Positions 12,255-20,377 of a stretch of DNA of 64,000 nt are shown here, in pieces. The position numbers were made by a program, and so were the translations under genes. Source of the stretch: Gordonia sp. PDNC005 (GTDB lineage: Bacteria > Actinomycetota > Actinomycetes > Mycobacteriales > Mycobacteriaceae); the NCBI RefSeq assembly GCF_016919385.1, contig NZ_CP070351.1, forward strand, positions 2,728,001 through 2,792,000, in the 5' to 3' direction. Positions within the stretch are counted from its first letter, which is position 1. Each line of letters opens with the position of its first letter. The notes below the pieces were generated by a model. That model searched no databases. It was not told where the DNA came from and was given only the letters and a program-made list of their open reading frames with translations.

Positions 12255-12595
12255 GTGTGACCGTCGCTCGCGTCTACGACTCTCCGACTGCCGACCGAGT
12301 GTTCGTCGATCGACTCTGGCCGCGCGGAATCCGCAAGGACGACCCTCGCATCGGCCGATGGTGCAAGGACGTCGCACCGTCGAACGAACTGCGCAATTGG
12401 TACCACGCCAACCGCGACCAGTACGAGTTGTTCACCGCGCGCTACCTGGAGGAGTTGGCTGACGGCGCTGCCGCCGCGGGTCTGGCCGAACTACGAGGTC
12501 TCGCCACCTCGGGCGACGTCGAGATCGCCACCGCGGCGAAAGACGTCGAGCACAGTCACGTGCCGGTGATCATCGCCGCGCTCGGACGTTCATGA
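12251..12595 (+). CDS. DUF488 family protein
   Basis: 114 residues. The segment V-F-V-D-R-L-W-P-R-G-I-R-K-D near residue 18, the W-x-K-D-V-A-P-S-N-E-L-R segment and the Y-x-x-E-L core are typical of the DUF488 family, a small conserved bacterial protein of unknown biochemical role. It begins by ATGA overlap with the permease gene, ending the four-gene operon. Its last 40 bases overlap the 3' end of the convergent TetR gene. Confidence 0.85.
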   Translation: MSVTVARVYDSPTADRVFVDRLWPRGIRKDDPRIGRWCKDVAPSNELRNWYHANRDQYELFTARYLEELADGAAAAGLAELRGLATSGDVEIATAAKDVEHSHVPVIIAALGRS

Positions 12596-13173
12596 GCTCC
12601 CACCCCGAGTAGCGCGCCACACGCCTGTCCCACTTTGACCGCGTCCGGCTCCTCGCCGGTGATGACGTTCGCGTAGACGAACGTCTCTGTGATCCGGACG
12701 AGGATCAGCGCGAGATCGGGAGTCGGAAGCGGAGGCGTGAGGTGTCCGGCGGCCACCTCGTCGTCGATCACCTCTGTGATCCGCTCCACGATCCGCGGCT
12801 GAACTCCCCCGGCCTGCGTCGTCATGACGCGTAGAGCACGTTCGGGTTCACGACTGAAGAACAGTCGGATGTGATCGGCGGTGTTCGCCAGTGTCGCGAA
12901 CTCGACCATCAAGGACGTGATCCGTGCCGCGCCCTTGCCGCGCGACCGTCGGATCGCAGCCTCCATCGTGCGAGACGTCAGACCCCAGAGCACCTCTCCC
13001 AGCAGGCCGTCGCGGCCGTGAAAGCGCCGGTAGACGGTGCTGCGGTTGACCCCTGCCTCCGTCGCGAGCTCGCCGACCTCGATGCGCTCACCTGCGATGA
13101 ATGCCCGCGTGGCAAGCGCCACCACATCGTTGGACGTCACCCGGTCGGCCTCACATTCCATCGTCTGCACCAT
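12556..13173 (-). CDS. TetR family regulator divergent from an acyl-CoA synthetase gene
   Basis: Up to 205 residues. The helix-turn-helix (about 33-55) contains V-G-E-L-A-T-E-A-G-V-N-R-S-T-V-Y-R-R-F. Two starts are possible, 13173 and 13161. The inverted repeat at 13167-13189 overlaps the first, so the shorter form may be the real one. Placement divergent to the synthetase gene, with a palindrome between, suggests it represses that gene and itself, probably responding to an acyl-CoA or fatty acid (inference). Confidence 0.85.
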   Translation of the reverse strand: MVQTMECEADRVTSNDVVALATRAFIAGERIEVGELATEAGVNRSTVYRRFHGRDGLLGEVLWGLTSRTMEAAIRRSRGKGAARITSLMVEFATLANTADHIRLFFSREPERALRVMTTQAGGVQPRIVERITEVIDDEVAAGHLTPPLPTPDLALILVRITETFVYANVITGEEPDAVKVGQACGALLGVGAHERPSAAMITGT

Positions 13174-13189
13174 TTCTCAGGAATGGTGC
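13167..13189. promoter_or_regulatory. probable TetR operator
   Basis: A perfect inverted repeat, GCACCATT - 7 bases - AATGGTGC, lies between the divergent TetR and acyl-CoA synthetase genes. It overlaps the longer TetR start and lies upstream of a possible TAATGT -10 box for the synthetase. Confidence 0.55.
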
Positions 13190-13299
13190 GCGGTTTCTGG
13201 TCTAATGTTGCAAACTAGCCGATGGAGAAGTGAAGCCGCTCACTTTCCGGCGAACCTATGGTCCGGTCCATCCGGACGGCGCGAATGAAGGAGACTCTC

Positions 13300-14946
13300 T
13301 TGATCCAGACCACGATGCAACGCGGAGCACTGACGATTCCGAGCCTCGTCGAGTACAGCCGCCGCATGTTCCCGGAAGCGTCGATCCAGACGTGGACCGG
13401 CGAGTCGCTGCGCTCCCAGTCGTTCGCCGAGATCGCCGACACCGGCGCTCAGATCGCACACGCCCTGACCAAGCTCGGAGTGGAGCGCGGCGACCGCGTG
13501 GCCACGTTCATGTGGAACAACAACGAACACCAGGCGATCTACGCGGGTGTCCCGTCGATGGGTGCGGTCCTGCACACCCTGAACCTGCGCCTCTCCCCCG
13601 AGCAGGCCGTCTTCATCATCAATCACGCCGACGACAAGGTGATCTTCGTCGACGCCACCGTCGCACCGATGCTCGCCGCGTACCTGCAGGGCACCCCGAA
13701 GGTGCAGCACGTTGTGGTCGTCAACGGCCCCGCCGATGCCATCACCGCACCCGAGGGCATCACCGTTCACCAGTTCGACGACTTGATCGCAGGCGAACCG
13801 ACCACCTTCGAATGGCCGGACATCGACGAGAACGACGCCGCCGTCATGTGTTACACCTCGGGCACCACCGGCGACCCGAAGGGCGTCGTCTACTCGCACC
13901 GCAGCATCTACCTGCACTCGCTGATCGTCACCACCACCATGGGCATGCGACTGTCGAACGCCGACAAGATGTTGGCGATCGTCCCGATGTTCCATGTGAT
14001 GTCGTGGGGCCTGCCCTACGCAGCCATGATGTGCGGCGCGACGCTGATCATGCCCGACCGCTTCCTGCAGCCCGAGCCGCTGCTGCAGATCATGGACACC
14101 GCGAAGCCGACTCTGGCCGCCGCCGTCCCGACCATCTGGGCCGGCGTCTCGGCGATGCTCGACGCGAAGCCCCAGGACATCAGCCACCTCCGCGAGGTCG
14201 TCGTCGGCGGCGCGACCGTCCCGCCGTCGATGATCAAGAAGTTCGACAGCTACGGCGTCACCATCATCCACGCGTGGGGAATGACCGAGACGTCGCCGCT
14301 CGGCTCCGTCGCCCGCCCGCCGTCGAGCGCCACCGAGGAGAACGAGTTCGCGTACCGCGTGACGCAGGGCCGCTTCCCGTCGCCCGTCGCAGCACGCCTC
14401 ATCGGCGACGACGGCACCGAGCAGCCGTGGGACGGCGAGTCCGCGGGCGAACTCGAGGTCTCCGGCCCGTGGATCACCGGCGCGTACTACGACCCGGCGG
14501 GCAACGTCACCGACGAGTCGAAGTTCAACAACGGCTGGCTGCGCACCGGTGACGTCGCGACCGTCACTCCCGACGGCTTCATGACGATCGTCGACCGCGC
14601 GAAGGACATGATCAAGACCGGCGGCGAGTGGATCTCGTCGGTTGAGCTCGAGAGCATCATCGCGTCGAACCCGACGATCGTCGAGGCCACCGTCGTTGGT
14701 GTTCCCGACGCGAAGTGGGACGAGCGCCCGTTCGTCCTTGCGGTCGTCCGCTCCGAGGAGGACGCCGACATCGACGCGCAGCGCAAGTACCTCGAGGACC
14801 TGGTCCCGAAGTGGCAGATCCCCGAGCGTTGGTCGTTCGTCACCGAGGTCCCGAAGACCTCGGTCGGCAAGTTCGACAAGAAGCGTGTCCGCAAGGAATA
14901 CGCCGAAGGCGACTACACCGTGCTGGGCGAGCCCGACAACAGCTGA
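13300..14946 (+). CDS. long-chain/medium-chain acyl-CoA synthetase (FadD-type)
   Basis: 548 residues from a TTG at 13300, preferred because AAGGAG sits 6 bases upstream; an in-frame ATG at 13285 contains that site. The ANL-superfamily P-loop Y-T-S-G-T-T-G-D-P-K-G is near residue 185, the G-W-L-R-T-G-D core and R-A-K-D-M-I-K-T-G-G-E-W hinge follow, and K-T-S-V-G-K-F-D-K-K near residue 525 holds the catalytic lysine. It should activate a fatty acid to acyl-AMP then acyl-CoA. Chain length cannot be read. The divergent TetR gene is the likely regulator. Confidence 0.9.
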   Translation: MIQTTMQRGALTIPSLVEYSRRMFPEASIQTWTGESLRSQSFAEIADTGAQIAHALTKLGVERGDRVATFMWNNNEHQAIYAGVPSMGAVLHTLNLRLSPEQAVFIINHADDKVIFVDATVAPMLAAYLQGTPKVQHVVVVNGPADAITAPEGITVHQFDDLIAGEPTTFEWPDIDENDAAVMCYTSGTTGDPKGVVYSHRSIYLHSLIVTTTMGMRLSNADKMLAIVPMFHVMSWGLPYAAMMCGATLIMPDRFLQPEPLLQIMDTAKPTLAAAVPTIWAGVSAMLDAKPQDISHLREVVVGGATVPPSMIKKFDSYGVTIIHAWGMTETSPLGSVARPPSSATEENEFAYRVTQGRFPSPVAARLIGDDGTEQPWDGESAGELEVSGPWITGAYYDPAGNVTDESKFNNGWLRTGDVATVTPDGFMTIVDRAKDMIKTGGEWISSVELESIIASNPTIVEATVVGVPDAKWDERPFVLAVVRSEEDADIDAQRKYLEDLVPKWQIPERWSFVTEVPKTSVGKFDKKRVRKEYAEGDYTVLGEPDNS

Positions 14947-14955
14947 GACCGGTCC

Positions 14956-14977
14956 TCAGGTTGGCGTTGTAACCTGA
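14956..14977 (+). terminator. hairpin after the acyl-CoA synthetase gene
   Basis: TCAGGTT (14956-14962) pairs with AACCTGA (14971-14977), followed by ATCTTG. It ends 37 bases before the small gene at 15015, so it may end the synthetase transcript or belong to the leader of the small gene. Confidence 0.45.
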
Positions 14978-15014
14978 ATCTTGCGGTACAACGCTCAACC
15001 GAGAGGAGAACCTC

Positions 15015-15101
15015 ATGTTCGATCAGGCTCTGTGGGATGCGATCAACAGCCACGACGGGCTGCTCGGCGTCCTGACGCTGATCTTCTCCGGCGTCAAGTA
15101 G
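15015..15101 (+). CDS. 28-residue peptide, MFDQ/FSGV family, copy 1
   Basis: A tiny gene with a strong ribosome site (AGGAG, 6 bases before the ATG). The product starts MFDQ-A-LW, has Ile10, an aliphatic C-terminal half (L16, L17, V19, L20, L22, I23) and ends FSGVK. It matches copy 2 at 18462 at 13 of 28 positions without gaps, plus several conservative changes, which argues strongly that both are translated. There is no signal peptide; it is probably one amphipathic or membrane-associated helix. Candidate roles are a small mycomembrane porin-like peptide, a membrane-active peptide or a regulator of a neighbour; all are inference. I do not recognise a described family. Confidence 0.75.
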   Translation: MFDQALWDAINSHDGLLGVLTLIFSGVK

Positions 15102-15116
15102 CGCCCCGAATCACTG

Positions 15117-15158
15117 CTCCCCGGGAGTTGGACTGGCCTTCAGTTCACTCTCGGGGAG
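15117..15158 (+). terminator. weak hairpin after small peptide gene 1
   Basis: CTCCCCG (15117-15123) can pair with CGGGGAG (15152-15158) across a 28-base loop. There is no clear T run. The remaining sequence to 15200 shows nothing else. Confidence 0.3.
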
Positions 15159-15201
15159 TTGTCGTATGTGCACGAGCTGCGTCACTCGACCGCGGTGTTC
15201 C

Positions 15202-15227
15202 GTTCGTCTGTAGTTCAACCAGACGAA
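15202..15227 (+). promoter_or_regulatory. possible PHO-box or operator upstream of phoX
   Basis: Two adjacent 11-base units begin GTTC (15202-15212 and 15213-15223), like the 11-base direct repeats bound by actinobacterial phosphate regulators (PhoP/RegX3 type). The same stretch also holds a perfect inverted repeat, TTCGTCTG - 9 bases - CAGACGAA (15203-15227). Either reading fits control of the phosphatase gene starting at 15314. Confidence 0.4.
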
Positions 15228-15313
15228 ACCGCCGCGTGAACGGGCCTGCCTAACGTCACCGGAGTATCCGCCAGCCCATAGCGGACCCAGCACTCTGAAG
15301 TGAAGGCATCTTC

Positions 15314-17332
15314 ATGCGTATCCCGTTGCAGTTGTTCACCGTCGGCGGAGCGGACGTCGGCCGTTCGGCCCGGTCCCGCACCACCTGTAAGTACAAGTGC
15401 GGCGAGGCGTGCTGGCATGAGCCCGGCAACAAGAGCGACAACCCCTACTTCCGAGACGTCGCCCGCACCGCACTGTCGCGTCGCACTGTGCTGCGTGGCA
15501 CCGTGGGCGCCGTTGTCGCGGTCGGCGCCACGTCGATGCTCGCCGCCTGCGGCGACGACTCCGGCAGCACGGCGTCGAGCGGTCCCCTCGAGGGCATGCG
15601 CTTCGACCCCGTCAAGCCGAACACCGACGACGCCCTCCGCATCCCGAAGGGGTACCAGCAGAAGGTCGTCATCCGGTGGGGCGACCCCGTGCTGCCCGGA
15701 GCCCCCGCGTTCAACTTCGACGAGCAGACTCCCGAGGCTCAGGCCAAACAGTTCGGCTTCAACAACGACTTCGCCGGCCTCATCCCCATCGCCGGGGAGA
15801 AGGACAAGTACTACCTGGTGGTCAACCAGGAGTACACAACCGAGCAGTTCATGTTCCGCGGCTACAAGGAGAAGGAGCCGACCGAACAGCAGGCTCGGAT
15901 CTCAATGGCCGCCCACGGCATCACGGTCCTCGAAGTCGCCGGCTCGTCGAAGGACGGCTCCCTGACTCCTGTCATCGGGCCCCGCAACCGACGCATCACC
16001 GCCAGCACCCCGTTCAGACTCACCGGCCCGGCGGCAGGCACGGACTTGGTCAAGTCCAAAGCCGACACCGCGGGCACGACGATCCTCGGCACCATCGCCA
16101 ACTGCTCGGGCGGCATCACGCCGTGGGGCACCATGCTGTCCGGCGAAGAGAACTTCCCCGACTACTTCTCGGGCTTCGGAAAGATCACCGACAAGACGGC
16201 TTCCGAACGCCTCGACCGGTACGGCTTCGAAGACGACGCCGACTACCACCAGTGGAGCCGATACGAGTCGCGCTTCGACCTGACGAAAGACCCCAACGAG
16301 GCTAATCGCTTCGGGTACGTCGTCGAGGTCGACCCGACCGACCCGAACTCGACTCCGCTCAAGCATTCCGCGCTCGGTCGCCTCAAGCACGAGTCGGCGA
16401 ACATCCACGTCACCGCAGACGGCACCGTCGTCGCCTACACCGGAGACGACGAGCGCTTCGAGTACATCTACAAGTTCGTGTCCAGCCGCAAGATCAAGGA
16501 CGGCGACCTCCGCCACAACATGGGCATCCTCACCGAAGGCACCCTGTACGTGGCCGAGTTCAGCAGCGACAAGCCCGTCACCGTCGACGACGCGGCAGGC
16601 TCCGGTCGCTGGCACAAGCTGATGACCGTCGACGCCGACGGCTCGGCGACCTCTCACATCAAGGGCATGACGGCCGCCGAGGTCGCCGTGTTCACCCGCC
16701 TGGCCGCCGACAAGGCGGGCGCCACCAAGATGGACCGCCCCGAGGACATCGAGCCGCACCCGACCAACGGCAAGGTGTACTGCGCCCTCACCAACAACAC
16801 CAAGCGCGGAGTCGACGGCAAGCCCGGCCCCGATGCAGTGAATCCGCGCAACGAGAACAAGAACGGTCAGATCCTCGAGCTGACCGACGATCACGCCGGT
16901 GAGACCTTCACCTGGGACCTGCTCCTCGTCTGCGGCGATCCGAACGAGGCCGACACATACTACGGCGGATTCGACAAGACCAAGGTCAGCCCGATCTCCT
17001 GCCCGGACAATATCGCGTTCGATCCGCACGGCAACCTGTGGATCTCCACCGACGGCAACGCCCTCGACAGCAACGACGGCCTGTTCGCAGTCGCGCTCGA
17101 CGGCGACCGTCGCGGCGAGACCAAACAGTTCCTCACCGTGCCACGCGCCGCCGAGACATGCGGTCCGATCATCGGCGACAAGCGTGTCATCGTCTGTGTC
17201 CAACATCCCGGCGAGGAAGACGATCACTCGGCGGACAAGCCGTTCTCGCACTGGCCTGACGGCGGCGACTCACAGCCGCGTCCGGCCGTCGTCGCGGTGT
17301 GGCGTGACGACTACGGTCTGATCGGCGGCTGA
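15314..17332 (+). CDS. phoX: PhoX-family alkaline phosphatase (DUF839), Tat-exported lipoprotein candidate
   Basis: 672 residues. Twin arginines R56-R57 (S-R-R-T-V-L-R-G) and a hydrophobic stretch are followed by a lipobox L-A-A-C79, so it is probably Tat-exported and lipid-anchored. The N terminus carries the conserved C-K-Y-K-C-G-E-A-C-W-H-E-P cluster. The rest is the DUF839/PhoX propeller with L-S-G-E-E-N-F-P-D-Y-F, H-E-S-A-N, Y-T-G-D-D and R-P-E-D-I-E segments that in the family hold iron/calcium and substrate. It releases phosphate from organic phosphoesters outside the cytoplasm. Upstream repeats suggest phosphate control. It lies between the two 28-residue peptide genes. Confidence 0.93.
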   Translation: MRIPLQLFTVGGADVGRSARSRTTCKYKCGEACWHEPGNKSDNPYFRDVARTALSRRTVLRGTVGAVVAVGATSMLAACGDDSGSTASSGPLEGMRFDPVKPNTDDALRIPKGYQQKVVIRWGDPVLPGAPAFNFDEQTPEAQAKQFGFNNDFAGLIPIAGEKDKYYLVVNQEYTTEQFMFRGYKEKEPTEQQARISMAAHGITVLEVAGSSKDGSLTPVIGPRNRRITASTPFRLTGPAAGTDLVKSKADTAGTTILGTIANCSGGITPWGTMLSGEENFPDYFSGFGKITDKTASERLDRYGFEDDADYHQWSRYESRFDLTKDPNEANRFGYVVEVDPTDPNSTPLKHSALGRLKHESANIHVTADGTVVAYTGDDERFEYIYKFVSSRKIKDGDLRHNMGILTEGTLYVAEFSSDKPVTVDDAAGSGRWHKLMTVDADGSATSHIKGMTAAEVAVFTRLAADKAGATKMDRPEDIEPHPTNGKVYCALTNNTKRGVDGKPGPDAVNPRNENKNGQILELTDDHAGETFTWDLLLVCGDPNEADTYYGGFDKTKVSPISCPDNIAFDPHGNLWISTDGNALDSNDGLFAVALDGDRRGETKQFLTVPRAAETCGPIIGDKRVIVCVQHPGEEDDHSADKPFSHWPDGGDSQPRPAVVAVWRDDYGLIGG

Positions 17333-17375
17333 CCAGGGGTCTGATGCGCCCGAGTCCGCAGACTAAGCTCACACT

Positions 17376-18401
17376 GTGAGCCGCAGGAAGAAACTGACGC
17401 TGGCGGCGATCGGCACCGTCTTGGCGCTGGTCCTCAGTGTCACCGTGTGGGTGCTCGTGGCGAACGATTTCAAGTTCCACGAGGAACGCGTCACCATTCA
17501 GGGTCCGCGGGGTGAGCTGCACGGTGTCCTCGCCCGCCCCGCGGCGTCCAGCGCTCCCTACGGTCTGGTGGTGTTCGTGCACGGCGACGGCCCCGCCGAT
17601 GCGAGTCGTGACGACGCGTACAAGCCGTTGTGGGACGCGTTCGCGAAGGCAGGTTTCGCCAGCCTCTCGTGGGACAAGCCGGGCGTCGACGGTGCTCCCG
17701 GCGACTGGCTCGATCAGTCGATGCACGATCGAGCCGCAGAGGTCGACGCGGCGATCGCCTGGGCGCACACCCGCGACGACATCGACACCACGCGCATCGG
17801 CGCATGGGGAGTCAGTCAGGCGGGCTGGGTGCTCCCAGAGGTGGCCCGAGCACGGCCCGATCTACGGTTCATGATTCTCGTGGGCCCCGCGATCAACTGG
17901 CTGCGTCAGGGTGAGTTCAACCTGCGCGCCGACCTCGCCGCGGCGGGAGCGCCCCCCGACCGCGTCGCATCCGAGATGGGGCGTCGTGCGCGCCAGATCC
18001 AGCTCCTGAAGGCGGGGGCCGACTACAAGACGTACCTCGCCTCCGAGGTGGATCCCGATCCGATGACCGCCGAACGCTGGGCCTTCGTCTCCCGGAACTT
18101 CCGTTCGGATGCCACCGCCGACATCACGCACGTCTCGATCCCGACCCTGCTGATTCTCGGAGGTCGCGACCGGAACGTCGACGTCGCCGAAACCGAACGC
18201 GTGTACCGGGCGACGATGCCGCCGAACACGTTGACCGTCAAGAACTTTCCCGACGGAACGCACAGCATGACGCGCAACGACATCGAGTACAACCCGGACA
18301 ATCTACGAGCCGTCGGACGCACGATCTTCGCCCCGAGGTCTATTTACGTGCCGGGTTACCTGGACGCACTCCGAGTGTTCGCCAAGCGGCAGGCCGGATG
18401 A
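17376..18401 (+). CDS. membrane-anchored alpha/beta hydrolase
   Basis: 341 residues. Residues 8-29 form an N-terminal anchor (LTLAAIGTVLALVLSVTVWVLV), followed by an alpha/beta-hydrolase domain of the prolyl-oligopeptidase/dienelactone type: oxyanion H-G-D-G, nucleophile G-V-S147-Q-A-G, D in G-G-R-D-R-N, H in D-G-T-H-S-M. It should act outside the membrane as an esterase or peptidase. The GTG start has TAAGCT six bases upstream, fitting a leaderless mRNA. A hairpin overlaps its stop, and small peptide gene 2 follows. Confidence 0.85.
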   Translation: MSRRKKLTLAAIGTVLALVLSVTVWVLVANDFKFHEERVTIQGPRGELHGVLARPAASSAPYGLVVFVHGDGPADASRDDAYKPLWDAFAKAGFASLSWDKPGVDGAPGDWLDQSMHDRAAEVDAAIAWAHTRDDIDTTRIGAWGVSQAGWVLPEVARARPDLRFMILVGPAINWLRQGEFNLRADLAAAGAPPDRVASEMGRRARQIQLLKAGADYKTYLASEVDPDPMTAERWAFVSRNFRSDATADITHVSIPTLLILGGRDRNVDVAETERVYRATMPPNTLTVKNFPDGTHSMTRNDIEYNPDNLRAVGRTIFAPRSIYVPGYLDALRVFAKRQAG

Positions 18402-18427
18402 CACCGACGTGATTTACTGTGTCATCC
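18396..18427 (+). terminator. hairpin overlapping the hydrolase stop
   Basis: GGATGACAC (18396-18404) pairs perfectly with GTGTCATCC (18419-18427) around a 14-base loop. It ends 34 bases before small peptide gene 2, echoing the arrangement before copy 1. Confidence 0.5.
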
Positions 18428-18461
18428 GAATGATTCACCCAGACTAGGCAAAGAGGTCTTC

Positions 18462-18548
18462 ATGTTCGATCAGTGGCTGTGGAACACCATCCAGGACAAC
18501 CCCCACGTCCTCGCGGCTCTTGCGCACGTCTTCTCCGGCGTGCAGTAA
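18462..18548 (+). CDS. 28-residue peptide, MFDQ/FSGV family, copy 2
   Basis: Same length as copy 1 at 15015. It begins MFDQ-W-LW, has Ile10, aliphatic positions V16, L17, L20, V23 and ends FSGVQ. The first 12 bases are identical to copy 1. A ribosome site AAGAGG lies 5 bases before the ATG, and a clear terminator follows 20 bases after the stop, so it looks like a complete small transcription unit. Identity with copy 1 is 13 of 28 with no gaps. The differing residues show divergence at the protein level rather than a recent duplication. No known family recognised; function unknown. Confidence 0.75.
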   Translation: MFDQWLWNTIQDNPHVLAALAHVFSGVQ

Positions 18549-18567
18549 CTCGAAGCCGATTCCGCGG

Positions 18568-18602
18568 AACGCCCTCCGACCTCCCCGGGTCGAGGGCGTT
18601 TT
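18568..18602 (+). terminator. intrinsic terminator after small peptide gene 2
   Basis: AACGCCCTC (18568-18576) pairs with GAGGGCGTT (18592-18600), followed by TTGT. Confidence 0.65.
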
Positions 18603-18718
18603 GTCGTTCCCGGGGCCGGTGGACGGTACGCATCGAGGGCCACGAGATCGGCACAGGTAGCCGGACACGCGATCTCACCATCCTCCACGCGGCACTTCGC
18701 CCGACCGGGGAGCCATCG

Positions 18719-18750
18719 GAAGCCCGGCACCTGTCTGGGTTCCGGGCTTC
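18719..18750. terminator. hairpin in the gap before the HEPN gene
   Basis: GAAGCCCGG (18719-18727) pairs with CCGGGCTTC (18742-18750) over a 14-base loop. The surrounding gap (18603-18824) holds no gene that I can support; it may mark the left edge of the ssrA-proximal islet. Confidence 0.45.
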
Positions 18751-18824
18751 TGTCGTCCATCCAGATCAGTCGGCCCCGTCACGTCCCTCAGCCATCGGCG
18801 GACTGAGGTGCTACCCGTGCGACG

Positions 18825-20240
18825 ATGGCGGCTGTGGACGACGCTAAGAAGCTGATCGAGTCGTATGGGGTGATCGAGCCCGGTGAATACGACTGCGACT
18901 GGACGATCAACGGAACAACTATGCGAGGCGAGGTTGAGCTCCTGAGCGGTCACAGTCCTGGCGGGTCCGCAAGAGGTCGACTCCACGACGGACATGCTCC
19001 CGGACGCCCTGCCGCGCGTGAGTGGAGGTACCCGCACCACCAGGACGAACCACTAATCCGGGGATACATCGCCAGCCGCGACCTGCACGTAACACTGCTC
19101 GACGCGACCGTCACTGCGGTGTTCACCGACCAGTTGCTCATCGCAAGTGCGATTGCGTTGGTATCGAGGCATGAAATGCCCGACAGCGCACTGTTCACGT
19201 CGATGTCCGTCCAGATGACGCGTCTCGACCACTTCGTGGGACTGGCCCCGCTCGACACGCAGGTGATCCCGAAGGAGGGGCCGCCCTACGACTTCGGAGC
19301 CACGACGACCACGATGAAGCAGGTATGGACCGCGGCCGGCATGACCGCAGAGTTCTGGTACGGGTACCGATCGGCAATCAACCCGTATCAGCTGTCGGTC
19401 CGGTTCACGCCTTGGATCAGCTTTACGTCAGCGACCCCCTTGTCTGCCGAGACGTGGCTAAGAAGCTGGTGCCTCCCACTGCGTGCTCTGATCTCAGTAT
19501 CAACAGGCGAGACCGAGCAGGTAACCCTCGCTACGTTGACTGCTGAGGGTGTTGATGCAGCCAAAGCTCACCTGTTCATGAACCTCAGCACGCATCAGCC
19601 CTACTACAGCTCCCAGCGGCCTTCCGAGCGACTCGCGTTTACCGCAGAGAAGAGCAACCTTTCCCTTGTCGACGCGTTGATTCGCAGGAACGAACTGCAC
19701 GCCGCTGGACACCCCTTGATCGCTGGGTACAACACCGCCGCAATCGGTCGAGACCAACATCCGCAGGCGCGTCTACTGCTACTCCTCCAATGGATGGAAG
19801 CGAGCTTCGGCTTCGGTCAGAGGGACAAGATCGCGGTGCAGCAAGCGAAACACGACGCGACCGTCACATCGCTGCTAGAGAAGGTCGCTGAGCTGAAAAC
19901 CGAAGGGCGACTTACCCGCAGGGAAGCGAAGCTCGCTAAGCGCGTCCCGCGACGTGCCCTGCCCACCTTGGGGGAAGCCCTTAGCCACTACCTCAGTCGT
20001 CATGCCGACCTCGACACCGAGCAGATGCTGGGTCGCACGGTGCTCATCGCTGAGCTGATCGAGTCCGATTGCGAGTCGGTGATCGACGCGTTGCGGACCA
20101 TCCGCAACGGCCTGTCACACGGAACCGAGAGCTACGAGCCGCGACGACTGGACGAACTGGTCAGAGTCCTCCATCCCCTGGTCCGGGCCGAGTATCTGGC
20201 TCTGCTGGGCGGGTCATTCGATGCGGCGTCGCCGACGTAA
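18825..20240 (+). CDS. HEPN-domain protein resembling ApeA anti-phage proteins
   Basis: 471 residues. The C-terminal helical domain carries R427-N-G-L-S-H432, the R-x4-H catalytic signature of HEPN ribonucleases, preceded by helices containing L-I-E-S-D-C-E-S-V-I-D-A-L and followed by V-R-A-E-Y-L. The N-terminal 280 residues are beta-rich (E-Y-D-C-D-W-T-I-N-G, then R-G-E-V-E-L-L-S-G), like the ApeA N-terminal domain. ApeA-type proteins cause abortive infection by RNA cleavage (established for E. coli ApeA; here inference). Third codon positions look less GC-rich than in neighbouring genes, and a broken integrase and the ssrA 3' end follow, so it is probably transferred. No clear ribosome site; a downstream GTG at 18831 is an alternative start. 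Confidence 0.65.
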   Translation: MAAVDDAKKLIESYGVIEPGEYDCDWTINGTTMRGEVELLSGHSPGGSARGRLHDGHAPGRPAAREWRYPHHQDEPLIRGYIASRDLHVTLLDATVTAVFTDQLLIASAIALVSRHEMPDSALFTSMSVQMTRLDHFVGLAPLDTQVIPKEGPPYDFGATTTTMKQVWTAAGMTAEFWYGYRSAINPYQLSVRFTPWISFTSATPLSAETWLRSWCLPLRALISVSTGETEQVTLATLTAEGVDAAKAHLFMNLSTHQPYYSSQRPSERLAFTAEKSNLSLVDALIRRNELHAAGHPLIAGYNTAAIGRDQHPQARLLLLLQWMEASFGFGQRDKIAVQQAKHDATVTSLLEKVAELKTEGRLTRREAKLAKRVPRRALPTLGEALSHYLSRHADLDTEQMLGRTVLIAELIESDCESVIDALRTIRNGLSHGTESYEPRRLDELVRVLHPLVRAEYLALLGGSFDAASPT

Positions 20241-20377
20241 CTGGTGCATCCGTCTCACGGGGAGGTTCCCCTCGGACCTGTCGCCATCGGCCTCGACGCG
20301 AGCGTAGTTTAAGCCGATCCTGCGCTCATCCCAAGTCTGACCGCGACCCTCGAAGACTGCCGTGCTGCGGCAGCCGA

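Noticed and set aside
15902..17251. A 449-codon frame antisense to phoX
   Set aside because: Shadow of a clear PhoX gene; composition is that of antisense high-GC sequence.
18640..18720. A tRNA-like segment on the minus strand
   Set aside because: No T-loop consensus and no cloverleaf could be formed.
18603..18824. A second copy of the ssrA 3' end as left attachment site
   Set aside because: Only a six-base match (GGAGCC near 18710) could be seen; too short to support att. A dot plot of 18400-18830 against 20800-20900 would decide.
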